64,000 nt of DNA from Bathymodiolus brooksi (Eukaryota > Mollusca > Bivalvia > Mytilida > Modiolidae). Shown in pieces: positions 21,532-33,056 of the stretch. The position numbers and the translations under genes are program-made. Each line of letters opens with the position of its first letter. Positions within the stretch are counted from its first letter, which is position 1. A model generated the notes under the pieces. That model saw only the letters and a list, made by a program, of their open reading frames with translations. It had not been told where the DNA came from and made no database searches. Where the stretch lies: NCBI GenBank assembly GCA_963680875.1, contig OY804590.1:21142640-21206639 (forward strand). Direction: 5' to 3'.

Positions 21532-22824
21532 ATGTTGGTTGCATTAATTGATATTTTCGTAATAAAACTCTTTTCTTATAAGGAACTCGATCAACTTCTG
21601 AAGCGCAGACGTGAAGCTAACCGTTTGAAGAGAATTCATGACAAGAACCATTCGGTTGATAGTACACTGGGCACTCTTCTTGCTGAATCTTATCGTAAAC
21701 GCATGGATGTGGTCCAGAGTGCTATCCGTCGAAGGGAAACGTTTGTAAAAATGCGGCATTTTCATAGAAAATGTACCACTGCGAAAAATAAAAGTAGGGG
21801 TTTCTGGGGTTTCCTCAAGGGAGACCACAGAAACCGTACGGTATCTGAAATAGTTGATCCTGTTGATAGTACACTGGGCACTCTTCTTGCTGAATCTTAT
21901 CGTAAACGCAAGGAGGTGGTCCAGAGTGCTATCCGTCGAAGGGAAACGTTTGTAAAAATGCGGAATTTTCATAGAAAATGTACCACTGCGAAAAATAAAA
22001 GTAGGGGTTTCCTCAAGGGAGACCACAGAAACCGTACGGTATCTGAAATAGTTGATCCTGTTGATAAAAATTTGATCCTAGATGAACAGAGTCAGATAGA
22101 GGATGCTTTGCAACAATATTTTAGTAACATAGGTAACCATGCGAACAACATGCAGGATGTTGATAATTTTAAGGATAATGTTAGGAAGAAGGTTGCCAAA
22201 TTGGATGAAAATTTGGTTCCCACAACTGATATGTTCTCGTTGAGATTTTCGCGGACATCTATCGAAACTTCTTTGAAAAATCTGGCTAATGGAAAAGCAG
22301 TAGGTGATGACGGGATACCAAACGAATTCCTTAAAAATGGGGGAGAAGCCATGTTAAATTCACTTGTTGATCTTTTTATGATAGTTTCTGACCTCGAAAT
22401 AATCCCTAGTGAATGGAAAAATGGTATTATTAAACCTCTGCATAAATCTGGTTCAGCAATGGATTTAGATAATTACAGGGGCATAACTCTTACCTCCAAT
22501 GTGTATAAAGTTTTCTCTAAGATTTTAGAGGAGTGTATTATGTCACACTTGGAGGGGAAAAACATTCTAGGGGAAGCCCAAGGTGCCTTTCGTAGAGATA
22601 GACGTCTAGAGGACCACCTTTTTACCCTACATGGGTTATGTTCACTTCAAAAATATGCTAAGAAGAAGACGTACATAGCCTTCTTAGATCTATCTAAGGC
22701 CTTTGATAGAGTCTGGAGAGATGGTTTGTTTTATTTGCTGTGGGAGAATGGGATACAAGGGAAATGCTGGCGCCTTTTGCGGTCTATCTATGATGGTGTC
22801 TCGAACAAAGTCGTTTTTTGGTGA
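21532..22824 (+). CDS. LINE B, linker and N-terminal half of reverse transcriptase
   Basis: 430 codons in one frame. Residues 42-110 (21655-21861) are duplicated in tandem as 21862-22059 (VDSTLGTLLAESYRKR repeated), the second copy lacking three codons. RT blocks follow: LKNLANGKAVGDDGIPNEFL, WKNGIIKPLHKSG, DNYRGITLTSNVYK, and the catalytic AFLDLSKAFDRVW near 22680-22715. The frame ends at a TGA (22822-22824) caused by one extra base near 22812. The protein continues in the next frame at 22815-24214. No endonuclease domain is seen upstream, so the copy is 5'-truncated; codons before about 21580 are probably not element sequence. Confidence 0.9.
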   Translation: MLVALIDIFVIKLFSYKELDQLLKRRREANRLKRIHDKNHSVDSTLGTLLAESYRKRMDVVQSAIRRRETFVKMRHFHRKCTTAKNKSRGFWGFLKGDHRNRTVSEIVDPVDSTLGTLLAESYRKRKEVVQSAIRRRETFVKMRNFHRKCTTAKNKSRGFLKGDHRNRTVSEIVDPVDKNLILDEQSQIEDALQQYFSNIGNHANNMQDVDNFKDNVRKKVAKLDENLVPTTDMFSLRFSRTSIETSLKNLANGKAVGDDGIPNEFLKNGGEAMLNSLVDLFMIVSDLEIIPSEWKNGIIKPLHKSGSAMDLDNYRGITLTSNVYKVFSKILEECIMSHLEGKNILGEAQGAFRRDRRLEDHLFTLHGLCSLQKYAKKKTYIAFLDLSKAFDRVWRDGLFYLLWENGIQGKCWRLLRSIYDGVSNKVVFW

Positions 22825-24690
22825 TTTCTCTACTGAATGGTTCGGTCAGGAAAATGGACTGAAGCAGGGTTGCGTCTTGTCTCCCACCCTGTTTTCAGTC
22901 CTTATGAACGACTTAGTTAATATGCTTGATGGAGTGGGGATAGGTATAGATGTTGGGAAACAACTTATTAACTGTTTATTGTTTGCCGATGATATTGCTC
23001 TCATCGCTGAAACTGAGGAGGAACTGCAAAGGTTGCTTGATGTTGCATCGGCATTTGTTATAAAGTGGAATTTATCCTTTAACTTTAACAAATCAAAGGT
23101 TTTAGTTGTTGGAAAAAGGGTCAATAGATCTAAACAATGGAAGCTCGGATCTGATCTGATAGAGGAGGTGAACGAATATAAGTATTTGGGTGTGTATTTC
23201 TCTAGGTCTCTGAAGTTTGATTATCATATAAATTCATATGTAAAGGAGAATGCTGATCAAAAGTTGAATTACTGTATCCGTATACTTGGTGAACATGGAA
23301 ATTTTAACAGATTAAGTTTTGGAGACGCTTTATGGCATTCGGTTTTAAGACCGTCTGTGTCCCATGGAAGCTCTGTTTGGTTTCCATCCTCTGTCAGTCA
23401 TGTTGAATCTTTGGAAAGTATACAGTACAAGGTGGCTAAGCTTATTATGAATACTAGGATGAACATACCTAAATCAGCCCTGTTTTTGGAGCTTGGTTGG
23501 GAACCAGTCTATTCCTTCATGAACCGACAAAGGGTTGCATATTATGCACGTTTTCAAAATCTGGCAGAGGATCGATTATGTAAAGTAATTTTTAATATGC
23601 TTAGAAATTCTGAGAATTCCGAGTATCATACATACTTTAAAAAATTATTTATAAATCTTGGCTTAGATCATTATGTACAAAGTGCTATAGATATAGAAGT
23701 GTTTAGAGCTTTTTATGGTCAATCAGTAAGGCAGAGTGAATTTGGAAAAGTATTATCCAAAAGCAGCCTGTCTATGTATAATAATTGTCGTGTTTCTATG
23801 GGTAAACAATTATACTTGTCTGAGGACTTCAATTTTGAAGCCTCTCGTTTAAAGCTCCTTGCCAGAACAAATTGTTTAAGCTTAAATGCTACCCTATTTA
23901 GGATGTCACTTTCGGATAATAATAGGTGTTCTGTGTGTCCGCTTCACAGCGTCGAGGACTTACAGCACTTTGCACTAGAATGCCCATTATATGAAGATAT
24001 ACGGGCAGACATTCTTAGTCAAATCGATTATGTGTTCTCCAGTAATCATATGAGTGTCAAGTTTAGGGAGCTTTCGTCATACTATAAGCTTTTATATATG
24101 TTTGGAGACTATGGATATGACATCGGTACAGAAATGGGTAAAGAACTGGATTATTTAACAAAACTGTATCTTGTAAAAGCCTTTAATGTGAGAAAAATTG
24201 TTTTAGAGAACTAGAAGTTATACTAAAGATGAGTTAAACAGGGTGTTGTAATTTATGAATTTATGAATGTAGAATGTAGCCGAGAAACGTATGATTCTGA
24301 TGTTTGATTGAATATTTTTACTATTTAATGGTAAAATACTGTTTTATTTTCTTCAATCCAGTTCATCAAACTAATGGCAAATTGCACTTTTAATATTACA
24401 TTATTTTATAGTACCATAATGCAGTGCAGTATACTGTTTTATGATACAGTGCTTGTATTTTTACATTTTAATGGAGACAATATTTCTTAAGTAGTGCTTG
24501 TTACATGAATTGTTTTAATACAGTGGACAGTAACTCTTATTCACTATTATTGTACTTATTAATGTATCAATTATATTTTTATATTGCATTGTACATAGCT
24601 TTAAGGACGCAACCACTGTTACCCCGATGGTGGTTGCCCCCGTTGTAAAGGGGTAGTATCCAAATAAAATATATATATATTATAACTTAA
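21580..24690 (+). mobile_element. LINE family B non-LTR retrotransposon copy
   Basis: Element-level entry for the two coding parts above. The 3' untranslated region runs from 24215 through an inverted motif pair (CCACTGTTACCCCGATGGTG, then GTTGCCCCCGTTGTAAAGG) to AATAAA at about 24664, followed by an (AT)n tail. The 5' boundary is approximate. One frameshift and one in-frame tandem duplication are the only visible lesions downstream of the truncation. Confidence 0.85.
22815..24214 (+). CDS. LINE B, catalytic C-terminal half of reverse transcriptase plus zinc-binding domain
   Basis: Continues the preceding frame after a 1-nt shift; the open frame starts at 22703 but real homology begins at FFGDFSTEWF. 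It shows GLKQGCVLSPTLFSVLMNDL, the catalytic box LLFADDIALIAE (22976-23011), NKSKVLVVGK, EYKYLGVYFS and a long thumb/connection region. The C-terminal zinc-binding motif is CSVCPLHSVEDLQHFALEC (C-x2-C-x8-H-x4-C type). It ends at TAG 24212-24214. The frame is otherwise free of stops over 460 codons, so the copy is fairly young. The FADD box and zf-RVT tail fit the large jockey/CR1/RTE-like group of LINEs; I do not assign a clade. Confidence 0.92.
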
Positions 24691-25395
24691 AAGACCATAC
24701 TTTCATTTCACAGACACCGGCGTCTACTACCCCTTTAGGCTTTATAATGGTTGATACCACCCGCGTACTAGTAGTTAGTCTTCAATGTTTGCACTGTCCC
24801 TAGTCCAATAATCAAAGATTCCATACTTTTTTCTCGTACTTTTCTATTCTACTTCATTTAACTTTCCAATGGATGTTATAGGGGATATAAAGGTATTTTT
24901 AGTATCATTTAATTTCAAATACTAACGTCCTCTCTACTATAGGTCATACCTACTCATATTATTTTGTGATATTCAACTTTCACTCAAATATATACACACT
25001 GGCCAGACAGAAATGCTGTGCTCGCATCAAGGCAATGCCTAGTATACTCCATATTAGTGATTATTTAACACTAAGTTACGCTACAAGAGAGATAACTCTT
25101 TGTAACATAAATCCGGAATTCAAAATCGGAATCTGTACTTGTACTAGTTTGACTTTAATCCATCGGAATCTTCTCGGAACTTTTCGTCTGCTAATGTGAA
25201 AAAACCCGAGCGTAATTCACAATAGAGTAAAAGACCGCCATCTTTGAAAGTAACAGCATGAAAACAGGGTGATGAAAAATCAACATAAGTAATGCGTCCA
25301 AATTAGAAATATTTCCGTAAGAATGATGAGTAATGTGTTTTATCTGCAATGAACAGATGAATTAATCTCAACTCCTAAAACTAAAAGTAAGCATT
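24691..25395. other. Non-coding stretch, no gene seen
   Basis: No recognisable frame; immediately upstream of the CGGCC-box element. Confidence 0.4.
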
Positions 25396-25489
25396 TGAGA
25401 CGGTTACGGTATCGGCCATGCTTTCGAGACGTTTCGGCCACACTCCGGTACGGCCATAGTACGTTTCGGCCATAGTTTATATTTAATAA

Positions 25490-25965
25490 GTATGGATGAA
25501 GAAACTGAGTGTCGTAGTCTGTACTTTAGTATGGATTATTAGGGGATTTTTTTTTAATTAATCATGGTAATACACATCACATATTCATTGATTGGCGTCG
25601 AGATGACTGACAATTTATTTACTTTGTTATTTTCGTAAGTATGGATGAATAAATCGAGTGTCGTAGTCTGTACTTTTTAGTATCGATTCTTAGGGGAATT
25701 ATTTTTATAGTAATCGTGGTAATTACACATACGCATATCATATATATTGGCGTCGAGATGACTGACAATTTATTTACTTTGTTATTTTCGTAAGTATGGA
25801 TGAATAAATCGAGTGTCGTAGTCTGTACTTTTTAGTATCGATTCTTAGGGGAATTATTTTTATAGTAATCGTGGTATTTACACATACGCATATCATATAT
25901 ATTGGCGTCTAGATGACTGACCATTTATTTATTTTGTTATTTTCGTACTTTTGTATGAAGAAACT
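25490..25965. repeat. ~155-bp tandem repeat (about 4 copies, last one split)
   Basis: The unit begins AGTATGGATGAA, passes GAGTGTCGTAGTCTGTACTT, and ends TTTACTTTGTTATTTTCGTA. Starts are near 25492, 25641 and 25796. A fourth copy starts near 25952 and is interrupted after GAAGAAACT by the element at 25966-27087; it resumes at 27088 with GAAGAAACTGAGTGTCGTAG. Copies 2 and 3 are almost identical. Confidence 0.85.
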
Positions 25966-27087
25966 TAGTCCGAGATTCCTCTGTCGTTTAACGGCATTGA
26001 TAAAGTTGCTTGTAGCCGTTCAACGACAGAGCGTGCTATATACGGAAAACAGCGGATTTGTTCTCCAACTCTGGGTCAGCACATTTCCACGTTTCGTGGC
26101 TATCGGATTTTATTTTCTATCATAAACCTTATATAAATCGCTTCACCAATCATTTTTCTATTCATTCATAAACATCTTACCCTCAGAAAGTGGTGTTACA
26201 CTCCATTACAGCACGATTTTGCCTTAGATCCTATGATTTCGACATTTGTCTTCCATTTTTCAAACATTTGTCACGTGACTACGAGAAAACTACGATTACC
26301 GCAGTGTATCATGGGAGATGATTTGCATATAAACAAACAAACAAATATTTTTATTGCCAATCATAGGCGCCTGTTGAGGCAGAACAATTAACATAAAATT
26401 TAATACAGTTGATTATATTGATTGGTAATGATTTTAACAGCAAATTTAGTGAATTACAGATAACCATAAGAAGAAAAAAAAATGTAGTACCTTGTCCAAA
26501 AACAAAAAGGGGGGACGTAACACATGCTCTTTCCGAAGCCCGTTGGTAACACTCTGCCATTGAATCTTTTCTTTCCAACACATTCTGTATTATTTCCTTC
26601 TGCTCTGCTTTGATCTGTAGATGGACTGTTTGTCCTGCAGAATACGCTTAAATGTATCGTCTTCCATGTGATTTGAATGTTGTTTACGTATGCAAACCAA
26701 ATAATTTGGCACGCTGCATTAATTAGCTCCCATCATGCAATGCGTTGCTGTCATCATTCAGTTAGTATCGCGAGATCACGTGTGTAGATTCGAAAATGGA
26801 AGTCAAATGGCGGAATAATAGGATCTAAGGCAAAATCGTGCTGTAATGGAGTGTAACACCACTTTCTGAGGGTAAGATGGTTATGAATGAATAGAAAAAT
26901 GATTGGTGAAGCGATTTATATAAGGTTTATGATAGAAAATAAAATCCGATAGCCACGAAACATGGAAATGTGCCGATCATATGGCTGTGAGGCAAATTCG
27001 ATGGTTTCCGTATATAGCACCCTCTGTCGTTGAACGGCTACAAGCAACTTTATCAATGCCGTTAAACAACAGAGGAATCTCGGACTA
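25966..27087. mobile_element. 1.12-kb long-TIR element (TAGTCCGAG family), 9-bp target duplication
   Basis: Terminal inverted repeats of about 295 bp (25966-26262 and 26793-27087) begin TAGTCCGAGATTCCTCTGTC. The flanking direct repeat GAAGAAACT (25957-25965 and 27088-27096) is 9 bp. Long TIRs with a 9-bp duplication are the hallmark of Mutator-like elements. The interior of about 530 bp has no transposase, so it is non-autonomous. A solo hairpin made of the same terminal 51 bp lies at 63331-63438. Confidence 0.9.
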
Positions 27088-27264
27088 GAAGAAACTGAGT
27101 GTCGTAGTCTGTAGTCGTAGTCAGTATGGATTCTTGGAGGAATAAAATGGTTTAAAAAATTAAAATTCCGAAATTTCATGATTAATATAAAAAAAAAAAT
27201 TATATAGAAATAGAAATGATTATTAACCAAATCAGGGCCCCATTATTCTTCTTCTCTCAATCGC

Positions 27265-27720
27265 CGTGATTTTCAGATCTGCAAATTGCCACGATTGGGA
27301 AAAGAAAAGAAGAACAATGGTAATATTTGCTATTAAAATATATCTTTTTAAATATTTATTTTTTTGTAATAAAGTACAGAAAATGATGATTAATTCCAGA
27401 TTTTCATATAGGTAACACTCAAAACCAAGGACGTATATAAAGTCAAAACTAAGTAAATCGTAGATTATGACTTCTTTTCTTCGTGTCGATCTGCAAATGG
27501 CAGCGATTGGGAAAAGAAGAACAATGATAATATTTGTTAAATAATTTTTTTTTTTAAATAAAGTACTGAAAATGGTTATTAAATCTAGATTGATAAGACT
27601 TAAGACTATGTAAAATGTAGATTTTGTTTTCTTCTCTTCATGTGGACCTGCATATCGCTGTGATTGGGAAAAGAAGAATAGTGATAATATTTGCTAAAAT
27701 ATATCGTTTTTCTCAATTTT
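27265..27720. repeat. Degenerate tandem repeat, 3 copies
   Basis: Three diverged copies starting near 27270, 27487 and 27648. They share GATCTGCAAATxGC, GCGATTGGGAAAAGAAGAA and AATATTTGxTAAA, followed by an AT-rich tail with AATAAAGTAC. Spacing is about 217 and 161 bp. It forms the right internal part of element A. Confidence 0.7.
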
Positions 27721-27960
27721 TTATTTCTTTTTGTATTCAATATGATTATTAATACATAATATTGTTATTAATAACACATAAAACAACATAAATAAAACCA
27801 TGGCCGAAACGTCTTTATAAAGTGTGGCCGAACTGGTACTATGGCCGAAACGTCCTGTACCCTCGGCCATAATCGGGTCTGTTCTCCCTAATAGTAGTAA
27901 TACGTAATAGGCTAATTAAACATTCACCCTTGTTAAGTTAAAAGTAAAACGTATTTAAAT

Positions 27961-30900
27961 CAAGGATTTGTATAGTAGAAAGGATATGAATCTCGTATTT
28001 TCTCGCGTGGCGAGGTTCTATGCTACAACAGAGCAAAAATGAATTCATTCATTTTGTAATGCCTTGAGAATTCGTAGAAAAATCAATATACTACACTACA
28101 CAAAATAATCTTTGGATTTGCTGATATAGGTTCAATGGAAAAGTTTTTTTGGATTTTTTTCTGTAACACTCCTCGTACATGTAAAATTAAAAAAAAAGTA
28201 GTCAAGTTTCATATATACATCTAAAGCACAGGGCTCACGTTGGAGGGCGAAGAAGTCGCCTTGTGGCTGCTCACTTCGCTTTGTACTAGTGCCAAAAGAG
28301 AAGTGGAAGTCGCCCTGTAATTTTACAATGTCGCTTTGCTAATTTCAACTGTTTTAACGGTAAAACATCGGTATATCTTTACTACAAAATTTCTGTTTTT
28401 CAAACCGCCATTGTAAAGGGACGTAATCGAAACAGTTACGAGTATAAAAACTGTACTACGGATCCATACTCGGGAAAATAACGTCGGTATAGTTTCATTT
28501 CATTTATTTGGGGTTTGATGGCAGCTATCCAAAGGGATGTTAACTTTGTGGATATGATTAGTTTCTTAATTAATATCAATCAGTGATCAAAGAGAAGCAA
28601 TGTAAATAATATACACTCATTAAAATTTGATTAAATAATTAGCGATTTCACAGCTTGTGATAAAATTTATTATTTATTGGACAATAGTTGACTATCATAT
28701 ATGTGCCTTTATCATCTGCAAGACAAAACAAAGAATCTGAAAAGGTTTTATTTATTTTTTTTAATACAAACAAACAAATAACAAATACAAGTACATACAA
28801 TGTATGTAAATCAGATACCAAATCAGGGAGATGATATGCTAACAAAAACAAGGAATTAAACAACTACTGAATATACCTTAATGTATAACAAGTACATTAT
28901 GACATACGAATGCCACGATATTTCCCCACGAATGTGAAAAGTGGTAAAATTAGAGAAATAATTTGACTTCTCCCTGTAGTCTCACCACTTCTCCCTGTCA
29001 TCTCTCACTTCTCTTTTGTCAGCACCTGAAAGAGAAGTCACTTCTCCCTCTGATTTCAAAGTAGTGGGGGCCCTGAAGCATATAAAAAATGATAAAACAA
29101 AGCAACCAATCACGCTAAGTTTTGTTCTATATATCGAATACACTCTAAAACTACACATTTATACCCTTGGGTATGTCGATTTCATGTTAACAAGGAAGTT
29201 TATTGATTTCTAAATAGGCCACCCCCATTTCTGCCCAGAACTCCGCCATTTTGACAAATGATGGTAAACAACCCTTAATAAATACAAATTGGGAGCACTG
29301 TTTTCAATAAAACTTCTTCTATTCATTGAAAAATATTTACATTATCACAAAAATGATGGCTCCGCTTCAATATTCTGTAATATGAGGCAGGTGCAACCTG
29401 AAACACTGAAGAACAGTCATTTTTCTTCCTGTTTACAAAATATCAAGCTTAAAAATAACACCACCTAAACTCCAAACTCCGGACAGTTTTCGTATCCGCT
29501 ACCGAACATTGTTTCATTTTTATTTCGACTAGAGTTCCGGTTTAGGTCACATGATTTTTCTTTTAATTTATTTCCGGTTTGGCAGCCATATTGTTGAAGA
29601 TTTTGAAGTGCCATAGTAGTACATATTCATACTTCTACCATTAATGCTCCCGAACTTCAGGAGCGTATGATGAGAGAAGAGTAACCCGAATAATCCAGTC
29701 GTTATATTACTCTCCCGCCAGTCGCTGCATTAACGCCTGGATGCATTCATTGAAAAAATCCGTCAAACCGGAAATAGGAAATCGCTATGACTTATGGGTA
29801 TTACGACATAAAATAGGAGGAGCTATAAAGTGTTTGTAAATAATGTCCAATGGAGCGATCAGATGATGTAATGTTGTATGCAATACACATATCCGGATAA
29901 ATACAACCAAACATGAAATAAAACTTAAATAAATAATTACTATTTTTTAAATATTAACACATAATGATTTTTATTTCAAAGTTGGAAAGTAAATAAAAGC
30001 TTGAATTGAATTCACTCTTATAATGATTTTTTAATTTCATTTAAAATAAAGATTTAAAAAAAAATGTATTTTATGATACTAATGGCTGATTAAAATTGTT
30101 TGTCATGCATTAGCTGTCAGTTGTAATATACAGGATGTAACCAATATACAGGAAGAGCTCCTACAGTGAAGCCATCTATTTTGAGATGCCATTCAATGAA
30201 AATAACAACCTGACCATATTGTTACATAATAAGAATAAGAATTAGATAAGAAATTAAAATTGATAGAAGGCAAGGATTTATATAATTAGCACATTAAGTC
30301 ACATTTCATTTATTTAGGCTAACTTGGGTCAGTTATCAATTAAAGACAAAAATGGGTTTAAAAAAATCAGTCTAATAAGTATTTACCTAAATAACGATAT
30401 TGTCATGGGTATTTCTTTATAAATTGTATTAAAAATCATTTTAATTTATGAAATAATCAACTTTCTGTTTACATATTTATTTTCAATAAAATTTCTTTAT
30501 TATTTCATCCCATTTTCCTTAATTTAACTTGTGCATATCCATATTTATACAATCTTATGTTAACGGCAAGTTACATGTGTCGACCCTATTATCCACAATA
30601 AATTCACTTTTATTGTCCTACATACATTACAAAAATACATGTTAGATATGTATTGTGACATTTTAGAAGCAAATTTAGATTAAAACATAAAAACTTCAAA
30701 AAAATGATTACACAGTGTTTTATTTTTGTAAATCTTTAAAGATTTGTGAATCTATGGCAATTTAAATCATAATTATGAGAATAAAGGTGTATTAGTTTTC
30801 TAAATATGCAAAGGCACGTGCACAATCATTCTCCATGTTTGTTTTGTCAATATTTACAAACGGAAGTAAAGGGAGTCACTAATGCGCATACTTGCTAATA

Positions 30901-31410
30901 TCTGACATTTGATTGGTCGGCTGTACCAGCCAGCAGCCTGACGGATTTTTACCACTAAGAGCGTTCAAGCGTTCCAGCGAAAGTGCCGATAGAGGGTGCA
31001 GTATTATTCAAGTTAAGAGAAGAGAGGAGTTTGAAATTTAAATTAGAGTCTTGACCATACATAATAGGCGGGATTATGAAGGTCAAAAGGACAAATCGAT
31101 TAATGTCAATTATTGATGAAATATGGGTGATATATCTACAAAAAGTCGATACTTTATTAATGATTAGTATTTAGGAAAAATATTTTCACTATACCTCATT
31201 ACCTGTAATTATGGTTTTATATATTTACAAATACAATGTACTGGTTTAAAATGTTGAAGCAATCAAAAATTTCCACCATTAATCAAGGCACGCACATTGT
31301 CAACAAATTGCACTGGGTAATCTCACTTGTTCTCGCCACACAACATACTTACATACAATCTATGTTAAATCTCGCGAGATTCATATCCTTTCTACTATAC
31401 AAATCCTTGT
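27961..31410. mobile_element. 3.45-kb element bounded by 35-bp TIRs
   Basis: CAAGGATTTGTATAGTAGAA (35 bp in all, 27961-27995) is matched exactly inverted at 31376-31410. Both outer sides carry TTTAAAT in direct orientation (27954-27960 and 31411-31417), a possible 7-bp target duplication. No transposase frame lies inside; part of the interior is another inserted element (28229-29075). The segment at 30455-30605 recurs as the arms of the foldback at 54425-54785. Confidence 0.6.
28229..29075. mobile_element. 847-bp element with hAT-like ends
   Basis: Starts CAGGGCTCACGTTGGAG and ends GTGGGGGCCCTG; the CAGGG/CCCTG ends resemble hAT termini. The subterminal regions (about 110 bp each) are imperfect inverted copies rich in AGAAGTGGAAGTCGCC-like and CTTCTCCCTG motifs. 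No clean 8-bp duplication is visible (only AAGCA recurs on both sides). A second left end of the same family is at 35323-35435. Confidence 0.5.
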
Positions 31411-31885
31411 TTAAATGAACATAATGCATATTTTAATTTAAATTGTAAAGATGTATATCAATTTGAATTGAGAGTGTGGTAAAAGAAGTGAGAGAGCATG
31501 TGCATTTGATCATTTATTGTTATTGAACTGACTGATCTCAATAAAAAAAAATAAACTTTCTATCGACTTGTTTGTTTTTGGTTATATTCTTGGTATATAG
31601 TTGGCAAAAAAGCCTTTGCCATTCCCATATTTTGCAATTGTTGTCTGATGAACATTTGTAATAGATCTCTGTAATTTCCATGGTAAAAAATTGAAATACA
31701 GTAATCAATAAATTTCATGCAATTTCAATTAATTTGAAATAAAAGCAAAAGTATAATGGACACATACAATTGTAGTAATTGAATTTCTACAGACTCTTGA
31801 TTCGCTCATCTTTACCTGCTTTACTTATTCCAAGGGACTGCAATGTTTAGCTTTACGCATTATCGAAATATACACTTTTTACCAT
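31411..31885. other. Non-coding spacer, no feature seen
   Basis: AT-rich, no frame and no repeat partner noticed. Confidence 0.4.
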
Positions 31886-31894
31886 GCCTCTGCC

Positions 31895-32573
31895 TAGATA
31901 CGATAACATAACCCTCATTCCGCTTGTGCTCCAGTTAGGGTTACGAATCGGTCTCATTCAACGTATGGGAGCAAATTAAAATTTTCGTTAACTGAATATT
32001 TCAACTTTCTTTTTGCATATCTGGTCATAACTTATTATTCCCTACAATTTTTAAGTAATGGCGATACGAAATAAATGTTACAATACCTGTTTCTACCTTC
32101 ACGATCGATTTAGTATTCGAAAATTATTTCTTGTCCGCCATGGCACCTTACGTATACTCTCGTGATGGGCGGAGCCTATCCATATATGGATCTGAATGCC
32201 AAATATGAAAAACTTTACTATTAATTTTTACTACGATTGATCCAAATAAGGATATCTCCAAAACGAGGCAAGTGCACGTGAAATAGCAACTTGTAAACAA
32301 AATGTCGGACAGAAAGAAGATTTCATGCATTCAAATTTTCAGATGGATACAAGTCTACCTTGGATTGATGCAGCGTTTACTTAACACCTCAAGGTTCACC
32401 TAAATATATTTATCTTTCACCCCCGATAATTTTTCCAACCACTTATAACGGAATTAGGACAAGAAACCGCCCGGTGTGAATCACTCCGGGCGCTGCTCCC
32501 ATACGTTGAATGGGACCGATTCGTAACCCTCGCTGGGAGCAAAAGCGGACTGAGGGTTACGTTATCGTATCTA
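31895..32573. mobile_element. Mutator-like MITE, copy 1 (679 bp), 9-bp target duplication
   Basis: Ends TAGATACGATAAC...GTTATCGTATCTA with TIRs of about 75-80 bp (through ACCCTCATTCCGCTTGTGCT and CATTCAACGTATGGGAGCA). The 9-bp direct repeat GCCTCTGCC flanks it at 31886-31894 and 32574-32582. The interior has no coding capacity. A second copy in inverted orientation is at 35633-36511, also with an exact 9-bp duplication. Confidence 0.93.
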
Positions 32574-32617
32574 GCCTCTGCCCTCATATTTAAAATTTCT
32601 CAATCTATTATCTAATA

Positions 32618-32960
32618 TGAAACAGGCACGGCCATGGATGCTTGCAAATCTGAAAATTATCTGTCAATTTTACGCTCATCCAGTGCATCAAAATAGTGTC
32701 GAGATTTTTTGATCCGAGATATATCGGGGGCGACTTTTATAGGGTCGAATCTATTATCTAGTCTCATTCAATCGAACTCTTGTTCCTTATGAGATCTCAA
32801 CCGTTAACTTCCGCGCACAAGAGAGGGTCCAAGATTTAGTATCATCTTTGCACTTTATGTCAAGAAGATCTTCATTAGTAGAGCGTGCAAGTGTGCTACA
32901 CGGAACGTGTTTACAAATACAATGTGCAGAAAAAAAATATATCCATCAGTATGTGAAGAT
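32618..32960 (-). repeat. Dispersed repeat R2, copy 2
   Basis: Mostly the inverse of 7026-7415 (CGAGATATATCGGG, CTAGTCTCATTCAATCG, ACACGGAACGTGT, CATCAGTATGTG). Its first 50 bp (GGCCATGGATGCTTGC, AATCTGAAAATTATCTG) are in the same direction as 7412-7460. It lacks the 128-bp insertion of copy 1. Confidence 0.65.
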
Positions 32961-32984
32961 TGTATTGTTTTTTTGTGTAATATA

Positions 32985-33056
32985 AATCACTGTAATGACT
33001 CTGCCCCTTGCTGGGACCTTGATTGGACAATAAAATCTTATCTTATCTTATCTTAT
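32985..33056 (+). repeat. LINE 3' tail with (TCTTA)n
   Basis: CACTGTAATGACTCTGCCCC, then TTGGACAATAAAATC and four TCTTA units. The same start (CACTGTAATGAC then TGCCCC) occurs at 55880. It is the end of a severely 5'-truncated LINE or a LINE-mobilised SINE. Confidence 0.6.

Larger units (their letters stand above)
25405..27885. mobile_element. Element with CGGCC-box inverted ends (element A)
   Basis: Left end (25405-25485) has several boxes such as TATCGGCCATG, ACGTTTCGGCCAC, ACGGCCATAGT and ACGTTTCGGCCATAG. The right end (27795-27880) carries the same boxes inverted (ATGGCCGAAACGTC, GTGGCCGAACTGG, ATGGCCGAAACGTCC). Between them lie a ~155-bp tandem repeat, an inserted long-TIR element (25966-27087) and a second set of repeats. 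No transposase is encoded. I could not fix the exact termini or a target duplication. A comparable element with TTCGGCCTTA boxes lies at 61883-63700. Confidence 0.6.
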
